Of a stretch of DNA of 64,000 bases, positions 34,115 to 44,931 are shown one piece after another (position 1 is the first letter of the stretch; the number at the start of each line of letters is the position of its first letter). The notes beneath the pieces are model-generated. The model worked only from the letters and a program-made list of their open reading frames with translations. It had not been told where the DNA came from and did no database searches. The DNA lies in assembly GCA_004369085.1 (NCBI GenBank), contig ML210185.1:62001-126000 (forward strand), written 5' to 3'. The stretch is from Coprinopsis marcescibilis (Eukaryota; Basidiomycota; Agaricomycetes; Agaricales; Psathyrellaceae). The translations under genes were made by a program, and so were the position numbers.

Positions 34115-36452
34115 ATGCAACCATCATCCTCTCAAACTTTAGATTCCTCTCTGAAAAAATTCGATGAATACAACATCTTACCTGAAAATGTCGTCCACAC
34201 GTTCGGGTCAAAAGCCGCAGATTCTTCAGCACTTCTCAAAGAGCTCCTCGACGCAACTGAAAATATCTCTGCATCACTTGCGGCCTACTCAGGCACGAAT
34301 TTGACAAAACCAAAGCTTGTATCGCTGTTCCGCCAAATCTCTAACACATCCCAGGCTTTGTATACGGTCAGATATCCATATATTCATCCGAAGCTGCCTA
34401 ACCAACCCATCATTCCTATTAGTAGTCAGAAAAACAGAGTCGCCATATCATTAGTGCCCTACGCGGTCGCACCAACATCAACTATGGGGAAAGCATCCCT
34501 CTAATTCCGGCCCAAGTCCCAGATTGGTGTATATCTCGCTTGGAAGCATGGTGCAATACTGCTGGTCTGCAAGCCTACAAAGACGATTCGCGTGGAAAGG
34601 ACCCACCTACCACCATCCTTGGTGGCAAAGTGCTCGTGGTGGACATCGACTTTGTCATTGAACGCAAGAACCCAAATAGACCTCGCATAAAGGTATCAAG
34701 AGTGAAGACGAACTACGCTGTTCCAAGCGATCAACTTCCGTCAGCATCTTTGGACGAGTTTTTGTCAAGAGCTATACAAGCGTTTTGTGTGGAAGTTCAA
34801 CAGAGCGAGGATAAACAGGATCCTCAAGCCGCGGCGAGGCTTGGGGACAACGTCCTTCTACAGATTCAGTACCTTGCCATGTTGGATCAACTAACACAAC
34901 GCCAACACGATGGTGGATTGAAGTGGTACACCGCCTTGGATGAAATCAGCCCAAACTTGTTAGGGTTCGCGTCGAAAGAAGCAGGAGTCGTTGCATCGTG
35001 CGTAGGTCCCTATCCGTGACCACCGAACCCCCGCTTACAAGCACAACTAGGTCTCTCTCACAACTTCGGGCCCCTCTAGACATTTTCTTACGGCGCAGTC
35101 ATGCGTTGCCCATACCCTATCTGCTGGCTCCCTCGCTATCGTTCCTCGTCTACCTCTCGCCCCTGGCGTACCTTTCTCTTCTCAAATCAGTTCCCTCAAA
35201 CTTTTCGAACACAAACACGATTCCTGTGGACATTCCTCTCCCGTTTCTGTGGTCAAATCTCTCAGGAATTCCCAAAGGCGTCACAATAGCAACCCTCATA
35301 CTGACCCAAGTTTCCGTCCCTTCCCTCCCATCTTCGATGCATGTCTCAACTTTCGCCACTCGTCCCACATTCCCTCTTACTCCTTATGCTTCCGAGCACA
35401 TGTTCCCACAATTAGCAGATGACCTTATGCTCACGGATACAGTGGATCCTGGTCAATATGAATGGGTGTTGGACTTCACGGATAGCGGCAAGGGTCCTGG
35501 AGTGATCCTCAGCCAGTCAAGGATGCGGGAGATTGAGCTCGTGTTAAACCCTTTGGGTGGAATGGGCTCGCTGGAGCCGGTAAACAACGTGCGACCTTTC
35601 CATACGCTCAGCTGGGTTGATTTGTTGGTACGGCAGTCGACTTTTATCTACCAACATACAACTCATTATTTATCTGACAGCTCAATCCAGAAGAAGGGAA
35701 ATCTTCGGAATTCTATGTTGCAACGCACGTACGACCAACATTCCATCAATTCCATCGCAATTGCCTATTAACTTCCTTGTCAGATCTCTCAGTCACAAGC
35801 TTACCCGCCTTTGAGATTGCGTTTAGCAACATCCGAAGAACCTGGGTTTTGGTTGCAACGGATACCTGTACAAAGCATGAAGGAAGTTTGGGGTGTACTC
35901 GAAGTTAGTTGGTACCTATCAAACAAATATTAAGTACTGACTCCCAAGCTCAGATCGTCCGGGAACAATGTTGGCTCAACGAGACTCTTTCCGGGTACAA
36001 CTGGAAGGCAGAGGAATCAGTGGCTCCAGACGATGTTGAACGTGATTCAGATATCAACCTTGAATCAATCTTGACTGGTACGTCAGTTTATTCGATTCAT
36101 TTGCTCTGATTCAAGTAAGAATGCAGGGACCAATCTTCCGCAACACCTCCCCGTCAACATTTACCTCCCTCATCACAATGTGTCGACGGACGCGATGTTT
36201 GACCCGCTCTCTGTGTCCACCGCTCACCGGCCCAAAATCGTTATGACCTCACCGGAGCGAACACCAATCAGTGGACTAGTTGAAATCAGCGTGGCATTGG
36301 ACGAGACTAAACCTCGAGGCATCGACATAGAAATAAGAGGCGCAGTTGGGATGGCTATCAAGACGGAAGAACTGGAAGAGATATCAAGGAGAGGGGGAAC
36401 CTTTGGTATTCCAGGAACAATCTGGCAGAGGTCGCACGGATCTTCACACTAA
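34115..36452 (+). CDS. Mediator complex subunit 1-like
   Basis: Exons read MQPSSSQTLDSSLKKFDEYN, TFGSKAADSSALLKELLDAT, SRHIISALRGRTNINYGESI, PLIPAQVPDWCISRLEAWCN, then TILGGKVLVVDIDFVIERK with RIKVSRVKTNYAV, the Med1 core block (LGG-VLVVDIDF with KV--VKT-YA). Further exons: LTQRQHDGGLKWYTALDEIS, PLDIFLRRSHALPIPYLLAP, YASEHMFPQLADDLMLTDTV and HLPVNIYLPHHNVSTDAMFD, ending WQRSHGSSH. Med1 bridges activators to RNA polymerase II. Divergence makes the call less certain than for the enzymes here. The stop lies 16 bp from the stop of the opposing BTB gene. Confidence 0.72.
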
Positions 36453-36468
36453 TGATCTCATCGCCGGC

Positions 36469-38583
36469 CTAGGCCTTTTCAACCCTTTTTTTCCCCTTTT
36501 TTCCCTTGCTCCCTGAGGCGCCCCAGCCCCCCCACGAATCGTCCTCCAGAGGTTTTCCATGAAGGTTTTGGATTACCGAAGAGATTATGTCGGCATTACG
36601 CCTTGGTATCACTCTTTTCATGGCTTTGTTCAAGTCGTAGGCCACCTTTGAGGTCATGTTCGTCGTGATGTGGTCGCTGATGAGCTTGGTTACAGGCGTG
36701 TACCTAAATAACGCTGAGGATTACCGCATATCAATTCATTTTATAGTACTTACAATCCAGAGAATTGCCGAAATGCCTCTTCGATCACATTTGTGTTCGT
36801 AATGCCGTGTTCGATTCCTTGCAACGAAAGCTCCGCGAGTTCGGATAGTCCAAACTGTGCACAAATCATGAGGTCAGGGAGAATCTTCTCGGATTAGGGT
36901 ATCTGAACCTTTTGCGCAAGATGGTACATGGATTTAGGGGAACATGTCACGATCCCGTCTTGGTCCGCTTTCTGCGTCGCAGACTCCCGATTAAGCGATG
37001 AAGTCAATGGCAAGAAATGGACCTCCCCGGTCATGAGATAATAGATGAATGCGTTCCATCTGGTCGTATAAGGAGACTGTGATAAGCATTCCGAACCTCT
37101 GGAAGGCAACGTGCACTCACGTCTTATGGGCGTGTCCGTTGATAGGGATAACCCTTCCAAATCGCCTGGGACCTTCTACCTTTTCTGAGTCACCCTCCAA
37201 CTTTATGCTAGCATTGGCAGTGTTAACCGAGTCGGCGTCGATAGGACTACCCTTGCTCTCCCCGCTCTCGTTCGGGACACTTGGCTCGCTTTAGTAGCGA
37301 GTGCTCAGTCACAGTAGTTAAGACTAAGTTAAGTGGCAAACACGTACCATCGATGTACTTCAGGAGGAGAACCCGAAGGAAGGGACGAAGTGGATGGCAG
37401 GTCTTCGAAGAGCGTGCTCGAATTATTTAAAGTACTCCCGCCAAATGCGTTTTCTGAGCCAACGCCAAACACACTGGGTGGCCGCCTCCATGAATACGAG
37501 TAAGCTGGTGAATTCAAACGAACTGAATAGTCTAGGACCTACATGCGTTTGAGAGGAGCCTGTCTCGGAGTCTGCGGAGTGATTCCCCACTGGCCCGGCC
37601 AACTCGGTTCGTCTTCGCCTTCGTCCTCAAGATCGCTATCTTGGTCGAAATCATACTCCTCCGGATCCAATTGAGCGGTTATTCTAGCCTCCTCTTTGGA
37701 GTCAAGTTCTCGCCTCTGAGATTCTCGATGTCCGGTACCGAACAGTACTGTAGCTCGAGTTCTTTAGCCATACGACCATAAGGTTGAAGCAAAGGAGATA
37801 GTACACACGAGTGTCAAGGATCTCGGAATGACCGCGTAATAGCTCTGCGTTTGCATAAACAGCCTTAGGAGCGCAGGCCTCGCCCGACCGGTCGGTACCA
37901 GAAAACAGATAAAACTTGATGTCGGTAACCTCGTTCCCACAAAGCAGGCTCTTCAGCATGCCTTTGATTTTTTCCGCAGACTCATCAACATCATTTTGGG
38001 CGGGGGTGAGATCGATGGTAAGAGAGGTGAAGGTAACCTGGACTGAAATAAACACGTCGTAGACAGAGGTGGGGGACGGGACGGTGTATTTGCCAATGAA
38101 TTGGCTGGTGTCGGTGTAGTATCCATTTCGAACTTGGTCGTGCCAGCCACGGTTCCCAGTCGGAAAGGTAAAGGAAACCACGGATGTTTCTTCCTTCACA
38201 TCTTTGCTCGAATGTTTTGGCTTAAAGACAGCTGTCGCTTTTACCTGCGCCGTACCGAGTGATGCGTTGTAGAGAATATCTGGATGAAAGCGAAATTCCA
38301 AGACAGAAGCACCGGATCCTGCTATCGCCTGGAATTTCCAGCCGAAACCGCACACTGGAGATTGGATGAGTTGCCCATCGTTGCTAGACGAGGTGTATTT
38401 GAGGAAGGACAGAAATTCGCTGTTGCCTCGGATCTGGTCCCTTCTATACTTTTCCATGTTGGATGAAACGGGATAGAGGGGAGCAGAGCAATATGGCACA
38501 TCCCTCAGATCTAGTGTGACTATATACTTACCAGTTCTTGCCTCGTGGTCTCCTGCCAAGTCCTCATGTTGTCCTCGTGCCAT
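36469..38583 (-). CDS. BTB/POZ domain protein (fungal expanded family)
   Basis: The N-terminal half (about 300 residues) is a beta-rich, MATH-like region: GFGWKFQAIAGSGASVLEFR, FTFPTGNRGWHDQVRNGYYT, VYDVFISVQVTFTSLTIDLT. The BTB follows: LLCGNEVTDIKFYLFSGTDR, PKAVYANAELLRGHSEILDT, an acidic insert (EEYDFDQDSDLEDEGEDEPS), then AFIYYLMTGEVHFLPL, SPKSMYHLAQKFGLSELAEL and NTNVIEEAFRQFSG, ending in a Gly/Lys tail. This BTB with an acidic insert before a TWKAFIYYLYTG block is greatly expanded in Agaricomycetes, and function is unknown for most (some BTBs are CUL3 adaptors). The ATG at 38583 is the first in frame; gtaagt just downstream could mimic a donor, but the following frame is coding. Confidence 0.8.
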
Positions 38584-38996
38584 CCACAATTCAAAAATAG
38601 ATCTGGTGCGCAGCAGAAGTATAGTCACAAGGTGAATCCGCAGTGTGAGATAGATCCGCAGTAGAAGCTGGTGTGATTAAAGGTCGGGCGAATACAATGT
38701 TCAACTTGGGCGCTTGTAATCAACTGAGCCAGGACGATCCCAGTACTGGGATCAAGCGATCACTGATGGTTAAGAGTTCAATCAGGCCAGATAAGGTCAA
38801 ACCACTTCTGGACGGAGTTGCCATGTTATCGCATCAACTGAACAGGCAACCATCCTGGCGGCTCGAGTTGGATAAAGTGTTGGTTGAGGTGGTGGCTGAT
38901 TAGTACTGATATCGGCGTCTGGGCTATGAAGAGGACATAATGCGTGGATCCAGTCTAAAGGGGCCCAACACTCTTCTCCCCTGACCCCCCTGTACG
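38584..38996. other. Divergent intergenic region
   Basis: 413 bp between the start codons of the BTB gene (minus) and the 513-residue ORF (plus). No TATA box, repeat or RNA is clear. Confidence 0.4.
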
Positions 38997-40538
38997 ATGA
39001 CAATCTCAAGAAGGTCATCGTCCTCCTCATTCTCAGCATGCTCCGGCGCATCCTGGTATGTCAACTCTTGCCAGGAGTATGGACTAGACTTTCGCCCAAC
39101 GGGAAACTCCGCCATACAGAGGCCGAAGGCCTTCACACCCGCAGCTTATCAATACAATTTGGCCAGTGGTCTGGGTCCAAGGAATGAGGAGGGGAAGCAA
39201 GGCATGGGGCAGAGATATATCCGCGATGCACATTCGATGCAGCATGCTTCAAGACAGAGGCCAAAGACCGCAGATGCTTCGAGAGACTCGGAGAGAAGGC
39301 ATTGCTTCTTCTTCGCAGACGAGCAAGACGGAGCTGATAGCAGAATGCAGAAGCCACAAAACTACGTTGCATTCGGTAGCTATGGGCTTCGAGCTCAGGA
39401 AGAAGCCGCACATGCTGGAACAGGGTTGCTGACCCCGCCAGAGAGCAGCGATGAGGAGGGCGGCCACCCAGTGGCAGGACATAGGAGTCATCGTCCTGCC
39501 TTGGATCATCATGTCGGCGATTCAGGGGCCTCAGCAAAACGGAGAAGGCCGTCCACAAGTGTGCCCATCGTTCGCTCAGGACATAAAAAGTGGTCAAAAG
39601 AGTTGGAAGATTCCTACCCCTGGGACATCGTTGCAAAGCACAGGGGAGTCGTTGCACCAGCCCCTGAGATCGCGCCAAGCATCCATGCACGTCCGGATAG
39701 CCACCCGAAGGACCTATTGGGATATTTCCAAAATACTCCCTCCACCCGGGAAACCGACAACATCAGCCATCCAGCCCCACAGAATTACTCAAGACCCACC
39801 TCGCGCACAAGCGATGAATGTCTCGAGAGAGCAGGAGTGACGGGAGGCATTATAGATGTCCACCAATCAAAGTCCACCTCCGACCTCGTCCTCGAGGGAG
39901 CGCTGGATAAGCGCTGGACAAAGCATACCGACATTTCTCACATCAAGCAGAGACCCTCACTTTTCAAGCCGCGTCCCCATGTCGAATCTTCCCATCCCGA
40001 GAGCCCAGCAACTTCCCTCGCTACATTCAATCCCCAAGAAGATCCTGCAGGGTTCGCCGTTTATAATTCCAGAAGACCTGCGACTTCATCGGGTATATTT
40101 GGACCGAGTTCTCGACATGCATCGCTCTCTTCTGCTTCGCTTCCCGTCAATAGCGCAAGGGAGGTGAATGAAACGGAAGCGCATAGGTATCATTATAAGA
40201 AAATCAAGGACCACATGCAAACGTTGAACAACGCCGATACAAGAACGAAAAGTCCGAACGCGAATTCGGATCCAACTAGGAGTCGATCAGTATTGAAAAA
40301 GGGGTCGCCGCTGAAGTCAAATGCAAACAAAGTTCAACCAAGCATTCCAGCGACGAGTTCGCTGAAACTGCCTACGGCCTCTGAAACCGACATCGCACAA
40401 CACAAGCGGCAGGGGAGGAAGAGCTTCATCGGACGTGTCTTGTTCAACATAGGCGGTAGTTTCGGACCCAAAACACAGTCATTACCCACCAACAAACACC
40501 AGGCAGAACTCGAGAATGGACAGCTGTTCGTCATGTAA
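38997..40538 (+). CDS. Intronless 513-residue disordered protein with LLTPPE degron-like motif
   Basis: A continuous ORF with coding-like codon use, rich in Ser, Pro, Arg, His and Lys, with no globular domain that I recognise. Landmarks: MTISRRSSSSSFSACSGAS; GTGLLTPPESSDEEGG at about residues 141-156; SGHKKWSKELEDSYPWDIVA; KSTSDLVLEGALDKRWTKHT; and a basic C-terminus RQGRKSFIGRVLFNIGGSFG. LLTPPES (residues 144-150) matches the Cdc4/Fbw7 phosphodegron of cyclin E type, followed by acidic SDEE. Such proteins are often regulators turned over by SCF. Gene absence of introns is unusual in this window. Confidence 0.7.
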   Translation: MTISRRSSSSSFSACSGASWYVNSCQEYGLDFRPTGNSAIQRPKAFTPAAYQYNLASGLGPRNEEGKQGMGQRYIRDAHSMQHASRQRPKTADASRDSERRHCFFFADEQDGADSRMQKPQNYVAFGSYGLRAQEEAAHAGTGLLTPPESSDEEGGHPVAGHRSHRPALDHHVGDSGASAKRRRPSTSVPIVRSGHKKWSKELEDSYPWDIVAKHRGVVAPAPEIAPSIHARPDSHPKDLLGYFQNTPSTRETDNISHPAPQNYSRPTSRTSDECLERAGVTGGIIDVHQSKSTSDLVLEGALDKRWTKHTDISHIKQRPSLFKPRPHVESSHPESPATSLATFNPQEDPAGFAVYNSRRPATSSGIFGPSSRHASLSSASLPVNSAREVNETEAHRYHYKKIKDHMQTLNNADTRTKSPNANSDPTRSRSVLKKGSPLKSNANKVQPSIPATSSLKLPTASETDIAQHKRQGRKSFIGRVLFNIGGSFGPKTQSLPTNKHQAELENGQLFVM

Positions 40539-40698
40539 ATCGGACTAGTAATCACATTCTTTTAGATACCCACTCTCCCTTACATCATGTATTACTGATA
40601 GGCGTATCTCTTTTTATGCTACACAATCGCTCTTTGACGTGGTTAAACCTAGTTCTCGTCGGCCTCGGGGTCATTCTTTTCGCCTACAACCTTGCCTT

Positions 40699-41467
40699 TC
40701 AATTTCGCCGCCTAAGGGGTATCGAGTTAAAGTCGGACCTGGCTCGGGTGAAAGCCACAAAACTCACAAGAGATGTGGCAACGGCGAGCGCATCCTTGGA
40801 AGCAGTGACGATGCTCTGATTAACGGACTGAACCATCTTCTGGGTTTCTGGTCGAAGGCCAAGCTCCTTTAACTTGGACGTCTCACGGTTCACCACGGCC
40901 ATAATTTCCCTCGCAGTTTCGACGGTCCATGTTGTATGAAGTTCAAGGATGTTGTCCAGGTCTTTGGACATCCGCCGGATGCTTTCCATTGCCTCTTCAG
41001 GATGCAGGTCAATGTTATCGCCAACTGAATCGAATACCATATCCAGAATCGGTCCAGAGAACGGAACGCCAGAGAAGTATTCCTTGACCGCTTTGCGAAT
41101 CAACTTTAAGAGCTCGCTCGGTTTCTCATCTCGACGTCGGCCTACGAGTTGGTTTACTGCCTGCAGCGTTTCATGCGCAGTATCGACCTTGGCTCTCCAC
41201 CCAGAGAGTTCATAAAAGGCGACGGCTGCGAATGTAGGTCAAGGCATAATCGAGCCAGCAGCTGTGTCCCATACCTGTTGCACTCAATCCCAAGCCAATA
41301 CCGGCGCCAAACGCAACACCAGACCATAATTTTGAATGCAATTGCCATGTCCTTCCAAGTAAGTTTGAATTATAGCGGTGGAACGCAAAGCGAATCAGAC
41401 GCTGTGTATTAGGTCTGGTATAGGCTTCAGCATGAATTAAGGCGCGAGACACATTGCGCATTTGCAT
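40699..41467 (-). CDS. Uncharacterised protein, one TM helix and helical C-terminus
   Basis: Two exons encode about 230 residues. The N-terminus is Arg-rich without acids (MQMRNVSRALIHAEAYTRPN, then QRLIRFAFHRYNSNLLGRTW), a possible mitochondrial presequence. A glycine-rich hydrophobic helix follows (KLWSGVAFGAGIGLGLSATA-VAFYEL), across the intron. The rest is amphipathic helices: RAKVDTAHETLQAVNQLVGR, KPSELLKLIRKAVKEYFSGV, PILDMVFDSVGDNIDLHPEE, LELHTTWTVETAREIMAVVN, ending LVSFVAFTRARSDFNSIPLR. An inner mitochondrial membrane protein is plausible, but I do not recognise the family. Confidence 0.7.
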
Positions 41468-41756
41468 TGCGAGTAGAAACAGGAAGTTAGTCTCGTAAGG
41501 CTACCAAGGATTCTGGTCTTGCCAAGGCCGATATTATGAGCGGAGTTTGAACATACTGGCAACATGACCGCCGCGAGCGCAGGCTGCCAAAAGTAAGTAT
41601 TAATTACTTGACGCGACGCCAGCCCTACCACTTATTACTTACGACAACCGCGAACGCCTCTCTTGTTCATTATTTTCTGCTCGTATTTATGCGTGCTCAG
41701 GGTTCTTAGAGCCCTTGGAAGTGTTTGTAAGGACTACAGGCTAAAATGCATCCAAC

Positions 41757-42027
41757 ATGGTAAGTAACTACAGATTCTCACCCATTGCAGAGTCAACAAG
41801 AACTTGCATTTGTACAGGACCGTTTCCAGCATGCCCAGCAAGCACGCGTGTCCGTCAAACGAAAGCGCTCACCTCGGCATTGCGCCAAATGCGGTGATAG
41901 CAACTCTTGTCCAGAGAGGAAAGAGGCTAGGTTCTCTCCAAACCCATGCCAGGATTGCGGGGGGATAGACTGTCAAGGACGCAACTCAGCACGTCCTACC
42001 TGGAGCTGTATCCATGCATGGGACTAA
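41757..42027 (+). CDS. Tiny Cys-rich protein, tentative
   Basis: About 80 residues: SQQELAFVQDRFQHAQQARV, basic SVKRKRSPRH, then CAKCGDSNSCPERKEARF, NPCQDCGGIDCQGRN, ending SCIHAWD. Two C-x2-C-x(4-5)-C units look like a small zinc-binding module; similar short Cys-rich ORFs occur in Agaricomycete genomes, sometimes repeat-associated. There is no ATG in this frame after the last stop; the best start is an ATG at 41757-41759 flush against gtaagt, with acceptor ttgcag at 41790, which requires a 31-nt intron, shorter than all others here. It may be a fragment or have a missed upstream exon. Confidence 0.4.
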
Positions 42028-42942
42028 TCTAATCTATCTATTATATGAAAACAGGACGGGAACTCGAGGCCCATAATCTTATGTAATATTTTATGTAAGC
42101 TGAAAGTCACACGGTTCCTGTTGGGCGCCCCATTCTTACTACTAAAAATATTGTGTATCCAGAAGTTTTGCATTTTCTGGATTAGTATAGTGTAAATAGT
42201 AAATTTATTTAATTTCTATGTCCAACAATTGAATATTCAGCTATGTCTAACAATGAATCACCACCCCCGTGGCGAAGCCACGGGCAAGCCAAAGGCTTGT
42301 ATGCTGTTATCACAGGACCGTTACGTAGGCTTCATTACTGACATTACTTATATCCTAATAGTAGATTAACTAGACTACTACTGCACATGTTCCATCAACG
42401 TACTCTCATAATATTTCTATCTGGTCTGACATCGTTTATGCGGGTATCTGCCAGTACCTGCTGATACCAACACCGAGATCAGCCAAATAGAGCAATTTCG
42501 AAGGGTTGATTGGGATTCACCCATTTACCCACATCAAAATCCCAGTGCGAACGCCGTGGAAAAGGTCGTAAATTCGCGAAAAAGGAAGGTGTGTGATGGA
42601 TTAGCTGAGCGCCAGGAGATCTATGGGAGAAATTCGGTCGCAGACGATGAAATTGAAATTGCCATTACCCTCCTCCCTCTCCTTTCTTCCCTTTCCTTTT
42701 TTGGAATTTCTTTTCTTTTCCCCATCACAGCAACATATACCCTCACCGAGCCCGACCTGACCGAGTCGGCCAAAAGCAGGCAAACACTTGCTTTTCCTTG
42801 GGATTGTGCAAAAGTTCAAAATTGGCCCGCAAGTACCTGCCTCCACAGTTGCGTTGTGACGGCATGCTCAAAATGACCGCAATACTGACTGATATGGCTA
42901 GAGGCAGATGGGAAGAATACAATTGCAATTGGGAAAATACAA
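42028..42942. other. AT-rich intergenic region with paired hairpins
   Basis: 915 bp, AT-rich from about 42040 to 42420, unlike its flanks. It contains two adjacent perfect small hairpins (see separate entry). From 42660 to 42720 there is a C/T-rich tract. The rightmost part is the 3' flank of RPL12. The ORFs here overlap and lack motifs. Confidence 0.5.
42267..42302. repeat. Tandem pair of GC-rich mini-hairpins
   Basis: Two abutting perfect inverted repeats with 3-nt loops: CCGTGGC-gaa-GCCACGG and CAAGCC-aaa-GGCTTG. They sit in an AT-rich stretch. Double hairpins of this form are known as mobile GC elements in fungal mitochondrial DNA (established for other fungi); a nuclear copy or other mobile origin is inference. 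Confidence 0.6.
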
Positions 42943-43606
42943 TTACTGGTCAGGAATCTCAACCTCCCCAGAGTTGATTCCGTCAATGATGTCGTGTGGT
43001 GGTTGGCCGTCAATTGTGCACCCGACACTCTGTGCGGTACCCAAGATCTCCTTGACAGTCCCTGAGAGCTCCTTCGCCAGCGATTTTGATTTCATAATTC
43101 GTGCAATGTCGATGATTTCGTCAAGGGGAATGTTGCCAGAGTGCTTGATGTTTTTCTCCTTCTTGCGATCACGAGGGGGCTCTAATGCCAAAACGTTAAA
43201 TGTCAGACGCTCCTCTATGCAACAAGAACCGGTCCCGACCTTTGAGGGCCTTGATAACGAGGGAGGATGCAGAGGGAACGACAGAGACGGCGGCTTGTCG
43301 GTTTTGGATCGTGAGTTGGACCGTGACGCGCAGACCCTTCCATTGAGAGGTGGCTTTGGCGATATCTTCACCGACCTTCTTCGGTGACTGTGCAGAGCGA
43401 GTTCAGTGATTGGAGAGCCTTGACTTGATCGAATTGCGTACCAGACCAAGAGGACCAATCTTGGGAGCTAGAGCTGATGAGGCTCCAACTTCACCACCAG
43501 TTGCCCGGAGGTAGATGATCTTGATTTCATTGGGATCCTGGACAGCGAGTCAGCATAGATCTCAGCACAACGAGGGACAGCATTAACTCACCAATTTTGG
43601 GGCCAT
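42943..43606 (-). CDS. RPL12: 60S ribosomal protein L12 (uL11)
   Basis: A cytosolic large-subunit stalk-base protein that binds the GTPase-associated centre of 25S rRNA. Four exons give 165 residues, the usual length. The start codon exon is MAPKL, joined after an intron to [20 protein letters not shown]; then [120 protein letters not shown] and [19 protein letters not shown]. An intron placed a few codons after the ATG is common in fungal ribosomal protein genes. The introns here are only 50-60 nt and hold no snoRNA that I can see. Confidence 0.97.
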
Positions 43607-43868
43607 TGCGGACGGTGTAGGCGATCGTGTCGGCCCTTACCGCAACTATGGCGAGGAGAGCGCACAATAAGGTTCAATCTCCGACATCAGTCAACTGTAC
43701 AGGACCTGCTTTTGGAAAGTGCCGGTTAATTAGCCGGCAAGTTAGAGCTGGGCAAGTGCCTGGCTCCGCGTCGGGCCGGGAAGGGCAATACTTCCGAAGA
43801 TTCGGTTGATTGGTGGCAAAGAGTTGGATTTCAGGTTTGTTTGAAGACCTCCATCGTGCAATGGATTT

Positions 43869-44931
43869 ATGGCATCTGCCAGCTCAGGAAAGGTCGAGCT
43901 GCCGGCCAATCTTGAAGACGTTCCTGTTGACTCTCTTCTCCAGCTCATAGGTGCCATTTTCCTGCACTGACTGTCGCGATTCCTTGTATTGACGTCGATT
44001 CCAGCTGACATGTTGGAACGCCTCATCGTGCACAATGACCGGATACCTTTATCGCCGTGTGTGATCTCGAGTCCAATAAAACATGGCGCAACCCTTCTGA
44101 ACCCGTGTGTAGGGAAGCTTTGACTCGATTCCATTCGAGGACCCCACCAGGTATCAGCATTCTCAACTATTTGCAGCGCATTGTGACGTTCACAAGTGTT
44201 GAGGTATCTGCTCTACCAATTCGTAGCTCTATAAAGGCTCATTCAGCTTGCAACAGAAATCCTGTCTCCTCCTCATTCTCGTCTATATCGATCGGGTTTG
44301 CGCTCGGTGGCCCCTGTTCACGCTATCCTCCCTCACTGCCCATCGATTTATCATCGCAGCTATCACTGTTTCTAGCAAGGGGCTCTGTGATACCTTCTCC
44401 CCCAACAAATTCTATGCTAGAGTAGGTGGAATCTCTGTATCCGAGCTAAACACCCTCGAACGGGAGTTTCTATCAATCATTGATTGGAGATTAATGGTCA
44501 GCACCCTCAAATTCCTTCCACATTTTAATCCACCCATCCGCACAATCGACATCGTTTGTCTCTCAGGCCTTTTTTTCGAACATGCTCTTACGTTGGTCCT
44601 CATGGTGATCATTGTCCATTGCTAGAGCACACGCGACATTCTCCAAGAATACTACATCAACCTCATCCGCACGCACAGCAGCGGGAATTTCATCATCATC
44701 GGAACCACATCTCCATCCCTGTCTTCGGATAGCGATATGGACTTGGACAGCAGTGGACAATCTGCTCCACCATCACCGACAGACCTTCGACATCGCTCGC
44801 AGAGATCCATATCAGAACCATCCACCATCCTCGTCGAGCCAGGAACCAGCGCACACGACGTGATACAAAGGCCGACATTGGAGCAGAACATGGCTTTCGC
44901 GGCCCTTCGAGAGTCTCAGGAGAAGCGATGA
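43869..44931 (+). CDS. Pho80/Pcl-type cyclin
   Basis: A cyclin partner of a Pho85-class kinase in phosphate or nutrient signalling. Exons give MASASSGKVELPANLEDVPV, DSLLQLIADMLERLIVHNDR, IPLSPEALTRFHSRTPPGIS, ILNYLQRIVTFTSVEKSCLL, LILVYIDRVCARWPLFTLSS, LTAHRFIIAAITVSSKGLCD, TFSPNKFYARVGGISVSELN and TLEREFLSIIDWRLM, the complete Pho80-like cyclin box (FHSR-PP-IS, YLxRI, YIDR, NSLTAHRF, NxxYAKVGGI, LNxLE). The last exon is a Ser-rich tail (SDSDMDLDSSGQSAPPSPTD). The start at 43869 is the first ATG in frame; every junction restores cyclin sequence. Confidence 0.92.

Noticed and set aside
38494..38521. Possible 28-nt intron near the BTB start (gtaagt...gag)
   Set aside because: Too short, and the frame is open and protein-like when read through, so I kept it as exon.
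41437..41631. Upstream minus ORF that could extend the 40699 protein
   Set aside because: Contains the ATG region at 41467 in a different frame; no splice restores a longer frame.
42556..42876. ORF downstream of RPL12
   Set aside because: Pyrimidine-rich 3' flank with no homology that I recognise and a conflicting ORF on the other strand.
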